A DNA stretch of 64,000 bases from assembly GCA_007922305.1 (NCBI GenBank), contig ML677374.1, positions 9,114,094 through 9,178,093 of the forward strand, in the 5' to 3' direction. Positions 1 to 10,072 of this stretch are shown here, piece after piece. A program made the position numbers and the translations under genes. Every line of letters begins with the position of its first letter. Within the stretch, counting starts at the first letter, position 1. The notes beneath the pieces are model-generated. The model was not told the origin of the DNA. It made no database searches and saw only the letters and a list, made by a program, of their open reading frames with translations. This DNA is from Dermatemys mawii. Its lineage: Eukaryota; Chordata; Testudines; Dermatemydidae.

Positions 1-450
1 AAATTAGGCCTCTTTCCTTGACCCTGGAACAATATATATAATCCACTGACGATTACAAGGAACATTTTCTTTTTTCCAGGGATGCCCAATTGTTAAATAT
101 AGCCCAGAAGCGGGGACAGTAGAACAGTTAATGCAGTGTCTGTTATATTGCTCTTTAATTCAAGTAAATACTTTAGGGAGGCTCTTATGAGACTCAAAGG
201 TGAAACTCTGCTTGCAGTTACACTTGTGCATCCCTGCGGACTTCAACAGAGTCGCACAGGTATAGCTGTGGGTAGAGTTTGACCCTGCTTATTACAAGTA
301 AACAAATTTGTTAACAAACATATAAAAGCCTTCCAAAATCTTTGCAGAAAACACCATGAAACAAACCACTGTATAAGAAATGATGCAGAAGAGGCTGGGG
401 AGAAAGAAAACCAAATAGAAGTTTTTACTGCAACATCCTGGTATGGTTAC
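1..450 (-). other. EXO5: EXO5 intron 2 (partial, runs off the left edge)
   Basis: Minus-strand sequence after the exon 2 donor (GTAACC, first intron base at 450). No stretch here encodes the EXO5 core that should follow the HLAR motif, so exon 3 must lie beyond base 1. The intron contains one short hairpin repeat at 200-283, whose arms read roughly GTGAAACTCT...CAGTTACACTTGTGC and its inverse. Being an intron is inferred from the splice donor and from the protein match ending there. Confidence 0.65.
200..283. repeat. Imperfect hairpin repeat in EXO5 intron 2
   Basis: The left arm (200-247) and the reverse complement of the right arm (235-283) share GT(G/C)AAACTCT, CAG(T/C)TA and TGTGC blocks around a GGACTTCAACAGAG centre. 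It resembles the other short palindromic repeats in this window. Confidence 0.5.
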
Positions 451-719
451 CTCTGGCTAGATGTATACTCTTCCCTGTGTTTAATAATACCACTCTCTCT
501 GGGGCCTGCAGCTGGGGGAGCTCCCTCCCATAAACCATTTGTTGTTCGCACCAACTCTGAGTAGACAGATCAGTCACGCAAAGGTACTTCAGCTCATATT
601 TTTCCAGGGGAGTCTGTGCTCGCTTCCTTTTCACCTTCCCGGCTGCAGGGTCTTCCGTCAACACCTGATTTAAGGATTCCAGAGCCAGGTCGCTTGAGGA
701 ATTTGGCTTTCCAGAGTCT
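451..719 (-). CDS. EXO5: Exonuclease V, coding exon 2
   Basis: EXO5 is a PD-(D/E)XK-family single-strand DNA exonuclease with an iron-sulfur cluster, acting in DNA repair (interstrand crosslinks, replication forks). This exon encodes residues 31-119 of the predicted protein. The run from LEKYELKYL through [13 protein letters not shown] and YGRELP to [13 protein letters not shown] aligns closely with the N-terminal EXO5 domain of other vertebrates as I know it. Cys87, in SWCEQQ, corresponds to the first of the four Fe-S cysteines. The exon is bounded by an acceptor (TTTCATTATAG, then A at 719) and a donor (CCAGAG, then GTAACC at 450). It begins with the third base of a codon and ends with one base of the next, so the phases are 2 and 1. 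An in-frame TAG lies just upstream of the acceptor, so the exon cannot extend further. No frameshift is seen. Open frame past the donor (GNHTRMLQ) is read-through into the intron. A processed pseudogene is unlikely because introns are present. Confidence 0.88.
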
Positions 720-1383
720 CTATAATGAAATACAGGAATTGTTTCCCCCTTCTAGAGTACTTTAAAAATACAACTGTTTAGCTGTTTGCACAGTAAGTTT
801 ATCCGGCAAAGCCATTAGCACAAAGGTTAAAGAGTAGATGTATGAGCATCTCACACTGATATCGCTCCCACTATCCTCTGTGAATCCACCAGGGAACAGC
901 AGTCATTTATTTCCAATGGACCAGATTAGGGCAAGTTCGGACAAGTCTCCCCCTCCTCCATGGGAATACCCTGCTGAAGTCACTCTGAAGCTAGATGCTG
1001 GGAGCAGGGAACAATTGTTCGGCTAGGATTTGATCTTGGGGAGGTTACAAGCCTTGGCTCCCATCCAGCCCCGTTTGCAAGCAAGGTAGCGCCGGTTCCT
1101 GCCTTGGGGAGGGGTGTACAGGACCCTCCCCTGCTTTGGAATGCACCCGGGGGCACCCTAATTTTGGGGCTGCTTCCCAGAGGGCTGGGAGGTGCACCCC
1201 AAAGAAGCTCCCCTCCCCCCCCAGGCACACGCAGAGTTTGCAGGGAGAGCCCCCGAGGGCGGCGGGGGGGGGGTTATCGGGGAAGATCCATTGCAGGCTA
1301 GAGCTGGGCTGCAGCCAGCGGGGCGAGCTCCAGGGGCTCCCGCCCCTCTAGGCTTTGGGGGTGGGCGCTTTACAGGCGATTAC
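720..1383 (-). other. EXO5: EXO5 intron 1
   Basis: A 664-bp phase-2 intron with GT (1383-1382, GTAATC) and AG (721-720). The part near exon 1 belongs to the CpG-rich 5' region and contains a G9 run near 1263-1271. Small open frames here on both strands are explained by high GC content and show no protein similarity I recognise. Confidence 0.75.
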
Positions 1384-1700
1384 CCCGGCTGCAGCGCGTG
1401 GGCTCCCGGCTCCTCCAGCAGCAGCAGCTCGGAGTCGCTGAGCTCGCCAGGCTCGGAGCCCGGCCCCGCCATGGAAGCTTGAAACGCAGCCTCTGCTCCG
1501 CCTCCCCCTGCGCGCCGGGGCTAGCCCGGCTCCGGGGAGGGGCGAGGGCAGGTCTCCACCCCCGTCCCGTCTCCTCCCAGCCTGTTCTCCGGCCTCCTCC
1601 CCTTCAGTCCCATCCCTTCCCCTGCCTCTCCGCCCCCAGCCCAGCAGAGAGGGGCAGGATGGAGGCCTGGGATCAGCCCAGCACTGGTGGAGGCATCTGA
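1240..1700 (-). promoter_or_regulatory. EXO5: CpG island, probable EXO5 promoter and 5' UTR
   Basis: The densest CpG and GC sequence in the window surrounds the EXO5 start codon (for example GCGCGCCGGGG near 1510 and CCCGGCTCCGGGG near 1525), with GC-box-like CCCCGCCCC/GGGGCGAGG motifs. No TATA box is evident. Such islands often fire in both directions, but I see no coding exon on the plus strand to its right. The boundaries are judged by eye. Confidence 0.7.
1384..1472 (-). CDS. EXO5: Exonuclease V, coding exon 1 with start codon
   Basis: ATG at 1472-1470 opens a frame of 29 codons plus two bases, encoding an acidic N-terminus that includes GELSDSELLLLEE. This resembles the SDLSDSEFLEF segment near the N-terminus of mammalian EXO5. 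The exon ends at CAGCCGGG before GTAATC, phase 2, which matches the phase of the exon 2 acceptor; the junction codon becomes GGA (Gly30). The same frame has a TAG at 1523-1521, 17 codons upstream, with no other ATG between, so this start is the only one available in frame. The start context (CTTCCATGG) has G at +4 but lacks a purine at -3. Without splicing the frame stops at TAA four bases past the donor. The N-terminal part of EXO5 is poorly conserved, so this exon rests on motif, phase and CpG-island position together. Confidence 0.82.
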
Positions 1701-1904
1701 TTCCCCCTGACAAAGACCAGAGGCGTCTGGCTCTTTTACTCTTCACCTTTCAGGTGTCCAGCCACTACCCCTGAATGGAAAGGCAGGGTAGAGCCCCCAG
1801 CCCCAGGCTGTATTTGATATTAAACTGAGATTCCTCCATTTAGCAAATCCTGAGTCTGCCTTCCTCAGGCCGCCTCCCCAGCTCTCCTGAATTTACTGTG
1901 AGCC

Positions 1905-2255
1905 TGGCAGCGTTTGGTGTCTTCTGTAAAGCCCCAGCTGCTGGATTCACGTCACAAGTCCTGCAAATCCACAGATCTCCGCTTTATATCCCTGGACCCA
2001 TTCGGGGGGCATCGTAGCTACAAAATTTGTAGCTACGGAGGGCTCTCATCATGTGAATACAGGAGAGTTTCATCTTCAATTAAAAAAAAGTTTCTCACAT
2101 AAGAAAGCTTGAAACTGTGATCCAAGTGCATGGTCAAGGCTCAGAAAGCAGAAGTCAAAACAATACATTTGGGATTCAACTGATTGGTTTTAAAAACTCA
2201 TGACTCTGTAAGCCAATCTCGTGATATTTTGTAGCCTGACATGAGTTTTGACCAC
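1905..2255 (+). mobile_element. Degraded DNA-transposon-like repeat (family A copy 1)
   Basis: It starts near TTTGGTGTCTTCTGTAAAGC, then CCCAGCTGCTGGATTCACGT, and ends in CTCATGACTCTGTAAGCCAATC plus a second CTCGTGATATTTTG block. These blocks recur at 19044-19336 and 60867-61150, which identifies a dispersed family of roughly 300 bp. A 25-bp palindrome at 2013-2037 lies inside it. The class is uncertain. Confidence 0.5.
2013..2037. repeat. Perfect 12-bp inverted repeat with one-base centre
   Basis: The arms CGTAGCTACAAA and TTTGTAGCTACG flank a single A. The arms are exact. The site lies about 540 bp upstream of the EXO5 start codon, within a repeat copy. Confidence 0.85.
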
Positions 2256-3502
2256 CTTTAATACCATGTGATTTTTATAGGGTGCACACATTTCCTGGGC
2301 TTTGTTCCAGCCCTTGGTTGTGAATCAACGGTTTCTCCGCACGGCTCTGAGCATAGGAAGTGTTACCTTAGATGTTCTTAGCTACAGGTTATGCTAGGGC
2401 TGTCAGGTTAGAACAGATGGTCCTGGCTGCATGAGTCTCAAGAGTAGCAATGTCGTGACACAGCAAACCCAGATAAAGACATGTCAAGTGAAAGGTTTAT
2501 CTGAAGGGTGGCTGTGTCTAGGGAATTAGGGGGTGAGTCAGTCATACTCTGGTCTCTCTGGCTCAATGCTGGAAACCTGACAGAGCTGACGTGCTGAATA
2601 TACTTGTTCAAAGTCACGCTGGAAAGAATAGGATTAGGCTAAGCCTTTAACAGCCTTGACCCCTAACTCACATAAACACAGTTACTAAGACAAGTTTCAC
2701 ACCTCCCTTCTTGTTCTGCCATCTCCTTGCCTCTAATGCTGGTAAGTAATGCCATTTCTTCGCATGACAGAGCCTTACATATGATTCCTTCAAACTTCGC
2801 TTCTGTTTTCTAAGCTCTTCCTGCACGGATGTTATAACCTATTCATGTGTCTGCTGGTGGGGACTGAAACTGAGTTATTAAAAATGGATTTAAACTTATT
2901 TCCCCCCCATCATAATTTTCCATGTCTGTTGCAGCAATAGGAGAAAGTCTTCAAAGGCAAAGGAGGATCATGGCAGCTGTACAAACAGACAGGAATGCCT
3001 GATAGCACTTTCTCCTAGTCCTTGTCTGACAAGGGTTTTTTAATCTTTACCAAATGCTATCACTTCTGCCTTCCCCAATCCATTGGCTGAGAAATGTAAG
3101 TCTCTAATTAAGTCAGACTGAGCTGGGTATGCTTGAGGAGAAAGTATTATCTTCTGTCTACTAATTCTAACCACAAAAGAACTTCCTGGGGGAACGTTAC
3201 GAGATACAATGGGTATCTGGCAGGATCTGGGTGTTACATTGCAATAGACCACATGCTTACTCAAAATAAGTTACGCAAAATAAATTACTCCAGACAGGTT
3301 ATGGAATGACCATTGAGTATGTCTGACCCTGACACTATTATTTGCCTAAAGGAACGGTAAACAAGCAGCAAAGTGTGGCGGCCCCTCATTGCTAAGCACT
3401 GTTCTAAATAGATGGTCAAGCATTCTTTGCATCAGCTCTTCAAAGCAAGCCTGAGGTGTGCTTTATCAAAGACAGGCTAGATGCAGATAGTGTTAGTTTA
3501 AT
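2256..3502. other. No gene seen: unassigned sequence upstream of EXO5
   Basis: There are only short frames on both strands (longest about 74 codons). One near-ideal plus-strand splice donor, GCTGGTAAGTAATG, sits at 2739-2752, but I cannot pair it with a coding exon. Confidence 0.5.
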
Positions 3503-4170
3503 GAAATCATAAATTTTTAGGCCAGAAGGGACCACTGTGTTCATCGAGTCTGACCTCCAGTATAATACAGGCTATAAAAGCTCACCCAGTAATCTTTGCA
3601 TTAAGCCATAACTTCTGTTAGGGTTAGAGTATCCCTTTTAGAAAGGCATCCAGGCCAAGTGTACACTACAAACTTACATCAGTATAACAATGTGGCTCAG
3701 GGGTATGATGCAGTTATACTGGCCTAAGCCCCAGGGTAGCTAGCGCTCAGTTGATGGGAGAACTTCTCCTGTTGACATAGCTACCGCCACTTCTCACGGA
3801 GGTGGATTGACCATGCTGATGGGAGAAGCCCTCCTATCAGTGTCGTAGTGTCTTCACTAAGCTTTTTAAGAGTAGACCTGCCCCCAGTCTTGACTGAAAG
3901 ACTTCAAGTGATGGCGAATCCACCACAGCCCTTGGAAAGTTGTTCCAATGGTTAATTACCTTCATTGGTGGAAAAAAAAACCTGGCACTTTATTTCTTAT
4001 AGGAATTTCTCTAGCTTTTACCAGTGGACCTCATTCTGATTTTTAGAGCGAAATCAAAGAGTCATTACTATCAAACATCTCTTCCTCATGTAGGTACTTA
4101 TATATTGTGATCAAGTCACCTCTTAACCCTTCTCTTGCATAAGCTAAATAGACATAGCTCTTTACATCTC
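3503..4170 (-). mobile_element. CR1 LINE 3' end, split by a nested insertion
   Basis: The minus-strand CR1 3' untranslated region reads on the plus strand from AAATCATAAATTTTTAGGCC, AGAAGGGACCACTGTGTTCATC to 3653. It resumes at 3885 with CTTGACTGAAAGACTTCAAG and continues through CCAATGGTTAATTACCTTC to TAAGCTAAATAGACATAGCTC. It is an old, truncated copy without reverse-transcriptase sequence. The central block 3654-3884 belongs to another element. Confidence 0.85.
3654..3884. mobile_element. MITE nested in CR1
   Basis: It interrupts CR1 between CATCCAG and CAGTCTTGACTG. The ends are imperfect inverted repeats: GGCCAAGTGTACACTACAAACTT on the left, and the inverse of AAGCTTTTTAAGAGTAGACCTGCCCC on the right. 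CCAG flanks both junctions and may be the target duplication. No coding capacity. The insertion postdates the CR1 copy. Confidence 0.65.
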
Positions 4171-5229
4171 CAAGAGCAGTGCCCATGGCAGGTCATAGAA
4201 AGTTTTGAGGAGGTAGGATATGATAAAGTATTACTCTTCTTTCAGAGAAGAGTTAATGTTGGCAGAACAAACAAGGATACAACAAACAAGCTGGGAAGGA
4301 TTATGCTTTTGTTCAGGCTCTCCAATGTAGGCACCAGACCAGCTTCTCTTCATGAAAACCCCACTTTGTTAGAAACCTGTTGGTTATTTAAATCCACTTC
4401 CTTGGGGAAAATTCCACAAAGGGAATCATTTCAAGGTTATACAAAACAATGGGAGAGTTTTCACATGAAAGCTCTTAGATATCTCTCTTTCTGGCAGACA
4501 CATGGATATAGTTTTTTCCCTCCCCACAAATTAAAACTGAGCGTGGCAATAAATGTTTAATGCTTTTAAACTTGGCAAGGGAGATGCTGATTAATGTTAC
4601 CAGGTGCATGTATATAACACAAGCTAGAATGTATTTTAGGTCTCTAGATACTTTTCCTTTTTTATTGGAAACAGTACAGAGGATTAGACTGTACATCATG
4701 CATATGGTACAATGCTCCCTTGACCAGGGACTTTTTACATCTTGGCATGGACTCTAACATCTAACATCTACCCAGCTATCTCCCGGATGGGCTACTACTG
4801 AGACTTGGGTGATAGCCCACTGCCACAAGTGTCTCTATTAATATCACTCTAGGCCAGAAAGTGTTTAGTATTACAGATGTATCATTCATTATAAAGGGAT
4901 GGCCACCTTATGGGAACATGGAATTCCCTGAAAATATTTTTTTTTACTTTGTGACAAGAATAAAAATCAGATTGTTGTTACACAGAGAAAGTAATACCCA
5001 AACCTTATATTGTGTGACCATTGCAAAGTTAACTCAGAGGCAATAATGCTGCAGTGACAGTATTATTTTGATCTTCTGTCTACAGTTTTATATCCCATGG
5101 CATGGTATTTCCCAAAAACATAGGACATGCTGGTCTTTTTTCAGGCAACAAATCCACTGCATCTATTTACTCACTAGTAGCACTAAACCACAGAAACCCA
5201 TATTCACAAAAATTGTTGGCTGAAATTCT
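4171..5229. other. No gene seen: unassigned AT-rich sequence
   Basis: The longest frame, about 141 codons on the plus strand, starts inside the CR1 tail and has no recognisable domain. Nothing else is identified. Confidence 0.45.
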
Positions 5230-5310
5230 TAGAGAGATTCAATACCCAGTTTCTATTAATTTTAATAAGAATTGTGTGTCCAAATCTCCTTGCCAGCTTT
5301 GAAAATCCCA
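5230..5310. repeat. Short palindromic repeat
   Basis: The arms AGAGATTCAATACCCAGTTTC and GAATTGTGTGTCCAAATCTCC pair imperfectly, followed by CTTTGAAAATCCCA. It is the same family as 41683-41762. Confidence 0.6.
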
Positions 5311-5346
5311 GCCCAACTAGGCATTTTGAGGCACTTAAAACATTAA

Positions 5347-5368
5347 TTGGAGATCAGTTGGAGATCAG
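5347..5368. repeat. 11-bp tandem duplication
   Basis: TTGGAGATCAG occurs twice in direct succession, exactly. Confidence 0.85.
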
Positions 5369-6559
5369 TTACCTGGGCACAGGAACATAACAGTGATCAC
5401 CCAATAAGATCTATGAAACTGATGTTAGTACAAATTGCACCATCTATATTTGGCGACATCTTGGGGTCTGTCACTAAAGAATCAACAAATGATTTCCAAT
5501 GTGTAACACCATTCTTATTAATACCACTTATGGTAAAGGCCTGAAGAACAAAGATATTTTCAGGGTTAACTAAAGGCCCTTGCATCAAAATATCTGACTT
5601 TCCCAAGGATTTTGGGATAATCCCTAAGATTAAAGGTACCTGCACCATGGTGTACACTATTAACAGGCAGGAGTGCCTGACCTTTACTGAACCAAGGGCT
5701 GCATCAGAAATTTTCCAGGGCCCTGAATTTGCATTAAAAGGAGCAGAAGAATGTATTTTTCCTCTCTTTTAATAGGAAACTACAGCCAGAAGGGTGGATG
5801 CAATGCTCCATCTTGAGCTGAGGAACAGGTGTGCTGGAAAGGGTAATAAAGACAAGGTCACACATGGGTCCAGGTGTACAACACTTATATGCTTTCTTTG
5901 CACGGTGCTTTGACACTGTTCTATGATAATCTCCAGTGTTAGGGAAAATAGCAGCCAGCAAGCAGTCGGGGTGAATACAGGCACACAAAGTTTCATACCA
6001 ACAAATTCCAGAAGGGAAAACAAAATTCTTCCACAGCAGAAGCAGTTTCTCAAGGTATTCATCTTCACAGTAGGAAGAAAAGAGCTAAAGTGTCAACACC
6101 TCCATTATAGAAATTACTACCCCATTTATCTCTGTAAACCTACTGAAAAGAATAAATTGGCCACCTGTCTGCACTGTTATTTAAGAAACCGCCTCACAAC
6201 AAGAAATAGAGAGACGAAGCAGAGCTCTCTCTCATACACGCACACAAATACACACTCAACATTTAGTAAGTACCATGCAGTCAGGTCTTGTCGGGAAGGA
6301 GGGTACTCAGTGCTTTTATTCACTGGATAACCAGCCAGCTCAGACTCAGATATTTTTGCTCCCAGAAACATCTAAAGCCAGACCCTCAAATGTATTTAGG
6401 TACCAGGCTCTAGTTCACACAGAGTATTGTCACAGGTTGAATAAGTATTTGCGCCCTCACATGATAACTATCCTTAGAACACCCTCCCTCCCCACAATTT
6501 TGTTCTTGGGGTGAAATGCAGAGTCAGCACAGGCCCTCTGCACGTCTTAATTCCCCATT
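5369..6559. other. No gene seen: unassigned sequence
   Basis: Scattered frames of at most about 135 codons on opposite strands show no motif. A fragment of the AGGTATTTAGG-type hairpin family is at 6372-6405, and a short CA-rich patch is at 6238-6262. Confidence 0.45.
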
Positions 6560-7010
6560 AAACCATTTTGAGGGGCATGTAGAGTTATGCGGGCCCTTGC
6601 ACAATGTTGAATTCCCTTCCTGGCCCCAACCCAGTTCTTTCTCTGGCCCTCCATTCAAGGCTCAATTAATCTATCAGTGGGCCCTAGGTGAAACACATTT
6701 ATGGGCCCCTGTTGTCTTGTGAACAACAACAAATTGCCGCACAGTCCGCTCACCGCAGCCAGGCTATGCCCTGGGTCTGGCGGACTGATTGCTCATTCTG
6801 CTTGGGGGGCTCTTCTTCATGACAGAGGGCTAGCGAGGTCAAATCTTGCAAGCCTCATCCGGTGAGCAGCGCCTTAAGTAGCAGCAGGATGAATGGATCC
6901 ACAGCATGGCTAGACACGCTGTGGTGAATGTACTACATGGCTCTTTACGGGGCCCTAGGCTGCCCCCATTCATTTGGGCCCTAGGCACTAGAATATTTAG
7001 TCATGCATAT
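6560..7010. repeat. Unclassified repeat-like block with GGGCCCTAGG motifs
   Basis: GGGCCCTAGG occurs three times (6679, 6950, 6976), and related GGGCCC words occur elsewhere in the block. The region is more GC-rich than its neighbours. It looks like a decayed element, but I cannot name the family or find its ends. Confidence 0.35.
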
Positions 7011-7047
7011 TCCATGGCCTCATGCCTGAAGATGACAACGTGATGAT

Positions 7048-7165
7048 CACCACCTAGAGGGTGAGCTCTCTTGGGTAGGAACTGTCTTTTCATTATTTGT
7101 CTGTAGCACAGCCAGACCCTTTCCTCTGACTGAGGTTCCTCACTGCTATTCTCACAGTAATAAAA
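7048..7165 (+). mobile_element. MIR-like SINE 3' tail
   Basis: AGAGGGTGAGCTCTCTTGGG, TAGGAACTGTCTTTTCATTA and CTGTAGCACAGCCAGACCC match the tail of the reptile MIR-like SINE, ending in ACAGTAATAAAAACTTAATT. The tRNA-related head is missing. Confidence 0.6.
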
Positions 7166-9819
7166 ACTTAATTATGCAACATTTGTGACGGCATCCATTT
7201 TCCCTTGGGAATGGGCACCTTCCATTTGGTTCCTTTGCCAGAATTCAAACAATTCAATTCTATGGAGAAATCTTAAATCCCGTGACTTTCAAGAGGATTT
7301 GAAATACTCAGAAACCTGCTGCTTCTGTGCGTGAGATCCCTCCGAGTCTTACTTTGGAGTTTAACAAAAGTTTTAGTGGCTTGGTTCCATTGGCTTATAC
7401 TTGCTCCTAGTTTGGAATGTAAGCACCTTTGAACGTTCTCTATTTTATGCTGTAATCATTCCCCAACTGGACACTGATGTCTGCATTATTCTGATTTGCA
7501 CAGTCAGCATTTCCATTTGATGTGATTTATGACCTAGTATATGTTGTTTACCAATTTCCCAATTTTTTGCAGTTGTCAATATGTGAATCAGTTTCACAGA
7601 AATGACAATTAAATATGATTGGCTCTTCAGAGCTTATCAGGTTTGGCAGAACAATGAAATATAGATATTAGGGAAACAGATAAGACTATCTTTTTTTTTT
7701 TTTTTTTTTTAATGAAAATCTCTGCACCAGAAAATCATTTTGGGTTTTCATGATGAAAAATCTCTGAAACAACATTTATCAAGTAATTTGGCAGCTACTG
7801 TAAGAAAATATAATGAACAATAAAATCCAAGCACCTCTTCTAAGTTACTGGTACAGATCTTGATTACAGTCATTTTTATGTATTATTGGATAAAGTGGTG
7901 TGTTTTAGGAAATAGATAATGCACTCTAGACACAAACTACTGTTGCACCCTGGTATGCATTTAGTTTAATGGAAACACTGTCAGAAACCCTCAGGACCTT
8001 TCGCTGGGAAAGAAAAATAAAAAAAATAAGAATCCATATCCAATTACTTTAATTATAACCTGTGATTTCATTTAATAAGAGGTTTAGAAGTTTATGGCTA
8101 GATTTATACTTCTGTGGGGTTTTTGATAATAAGGGATTTTACTTCTCTCATCCATTAAATATCTCAAAAGCTGTTGGAAATTATGGAAAATAGTGAACGA
8201 AACTGATAGGCTTTCTTAGCAAAATTAGAACTTTTGGGCACACATGAGTGTTTTAAATGGGCACCTTTACATGCTGGAGAGCTACTAAAAATACAAATGC
8301 CAGCATTTAGTTTCAGCGGTGGTGTGGTGCCTCAAAAAAATGGTTTTCAATTTTATCATTCACAGCTTCTCTTCAAATATAAAGACTTCCTACTCTGTGC
8401 ACCAGATGGCAGTGATGAAACAGAAATAAAAGTACAGTACTATCATCTCAGATCTCTTTCACTGGACAGGACACTCTTGCTTCTGCAAAACCTATTGGAA
8501 GGTTTATTCTCAACTTGAAAACTGATCATAAATCCCAACCACATTGAGGGCCACATTTAATATTACTGAGAAGTAATTTACTCGGCAAGCAGTTCCACTG
8601 ATTTCAGTGGGACTATATGAGCAGTAAGATACTAGTTTGAGTATATGTGACAGAATCTGACATGACTGCAGGCTGTATTGTAAGCCTTCCATGGTTCACT
8701 GTTTGCATACTCTTGTTTTAGGAGCAGAATTATTGGTTGTGATTTACTGAGCTAAGGGTGGTTACAATCAATTGTGCAGCTGGGATTCAGAAAAAACCCC
8801 TGATGTTTCAGCTTATGTCCACAGAGCTACAGATCAAACCCCAAAGACACAACTGGAAATTCTCCTATACTTCCTTAAAAAAATACATCTGGACTCTAGG
8901 GGCAGATCCTTAACTGGCGTAATTTGCCACAGCTCCACAAGTTCAAGATAACAAGACACAAGCAAACATGACTGTACTTCATTGGGACTCCCTGATAAGT
9001 TAGCATCAGCAGGAGTGTGAGTAAAAATTTTGATGCCTCTTTTGCCAAGCATCAACTACATTATTTAGTTAGTGTTCTTTGTGTGCATGACTCTAGATAC
9101 ATACAAGATTCCTGCCCTCCGCCATCCCCAGCAAGCTTATATTAATTAGACTAATAAAACAATGAATATTTCAATCAAAAATAGCTTTAAGAAACTCCAG
9201 GGAGGGATCATGATAAACAATAGCCTTTTAGTTATTAATATGTTGTTAGGTGCCAAAATGGAAATGAATAATGATAACCATGTAGGAGCAGATGAATCTA
9301 ATAGTAGAATATCTTTGCTTTATTAGTCAGGTGGAGGTTTCCTTTCCTTTTTCTTTAGATGCGCTAAGGTCGGTTCTTTTATAGTTATTGAAGAAGAAAT
9401 GTTATGGAGTTGGGTGGCACCTTATGCAGAAAAAGCAGTCTCTATTCCAGTTACATTCATTTATTAGTTTAATGAATTTGGCTCTTTTCCTAGAAATTAT
9501 GCTGCCGTTTTTTTTGCTGTCTCCGCTGCTTAAAACTTCATTAAAATGGGAATTTGTGGTAAGACACAATATCAGTAAATGGGTTTAGGAAATTGCATGC
9601 ATGTTGAGAAATAACTGTATTTGTACTTTGTGCTGGAGCAATCGGCACCAGCCTGTTACTTTGATTTAATCAGAATGAATTCCAGTCCTTCCACCAATCT
9701 GTAGGAAATAACATCTCATTCAAGATTTTCAAACAAGGAGGTCCTCTAACAGCCCACTCTGTCTCTGGCCATTTTGAGCATAGATATGTTCCTGAACAAT
9801 GTCACATAAAAATCTAGAA
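7166..9819. other. No gene seen: AT-rich sequence with a T20 tract
   Basis: A run of 20 T lies at 7691-7710, perhaps the inverted tail of an old retroposon whose body I do not recognise. The frame at 8234-8518 (plus, 94 codons) is of interest only because part of it resembles the frame at 10516-10773. Confidence 0.45.
7691..7710. repeat. Poly-T tract (T20)
   Basis: Uninterrupted run of twenty T. Length is likely to vary between individuals. Confidence 0.9.
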
Positions 9820-10072
9820 AGCTATGAAAGTTTAAGGACCCAAAGAGACCATTATGTTCATCTAATCGGACCTTCTGCACAACACAGACCATAGAATGAC
9901 CCAGTGATTCCGGCATTAAGCTGCGAAACTTGTGGCTGAACTTGATGATCTGTTTTAGAAAGACATCCAGCCTTAATTTAAAGAACCCAAGTAACAGAGA
10001 GTTAAGCCATCCCAATGGTTAATTACCCTCAATATAACAACTCGCATCTTATTTCCAGTTCTTCTTTGAACA
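9820..10072 (-). mobile_element. CR1 LINE 3' end fragment
   Basis: The plus-strand reading CTATGAAAGTTTAAGGACCC, ATTATGTTCATCTAATCGGA, TTTAGAAAGACATCCAGCC and CAATGGTTAATTACCCTC is the inverted CR1 3' region. It is diverged, 5'-truncated and non-coding. Confidence 0.8.

Noticed and set aside
425..450. Extension of the EXO5 exon 2 frame past HLAR into GNHTRMLQ
   Set aside because: The frame crosses a consensus donor (CAGAG|GTAACC) exactly where the similarity to EXO5 ends, so these codons are intron.
1348..1746. 132-codon minus-strand frame overlapping EXO5 exon 1
   Set aside because: It is in another phase from the EXO5 start and is low-complexity (R/G/A-rich), as expected of a CpG island.
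2653..2741. Possible small plus-strand exon ending at the strong donor GCTG|GTAAGTAATG
   Set aside because: No protein-like frame, uncertain acceptor and no similarity; a lone donor is not enough.
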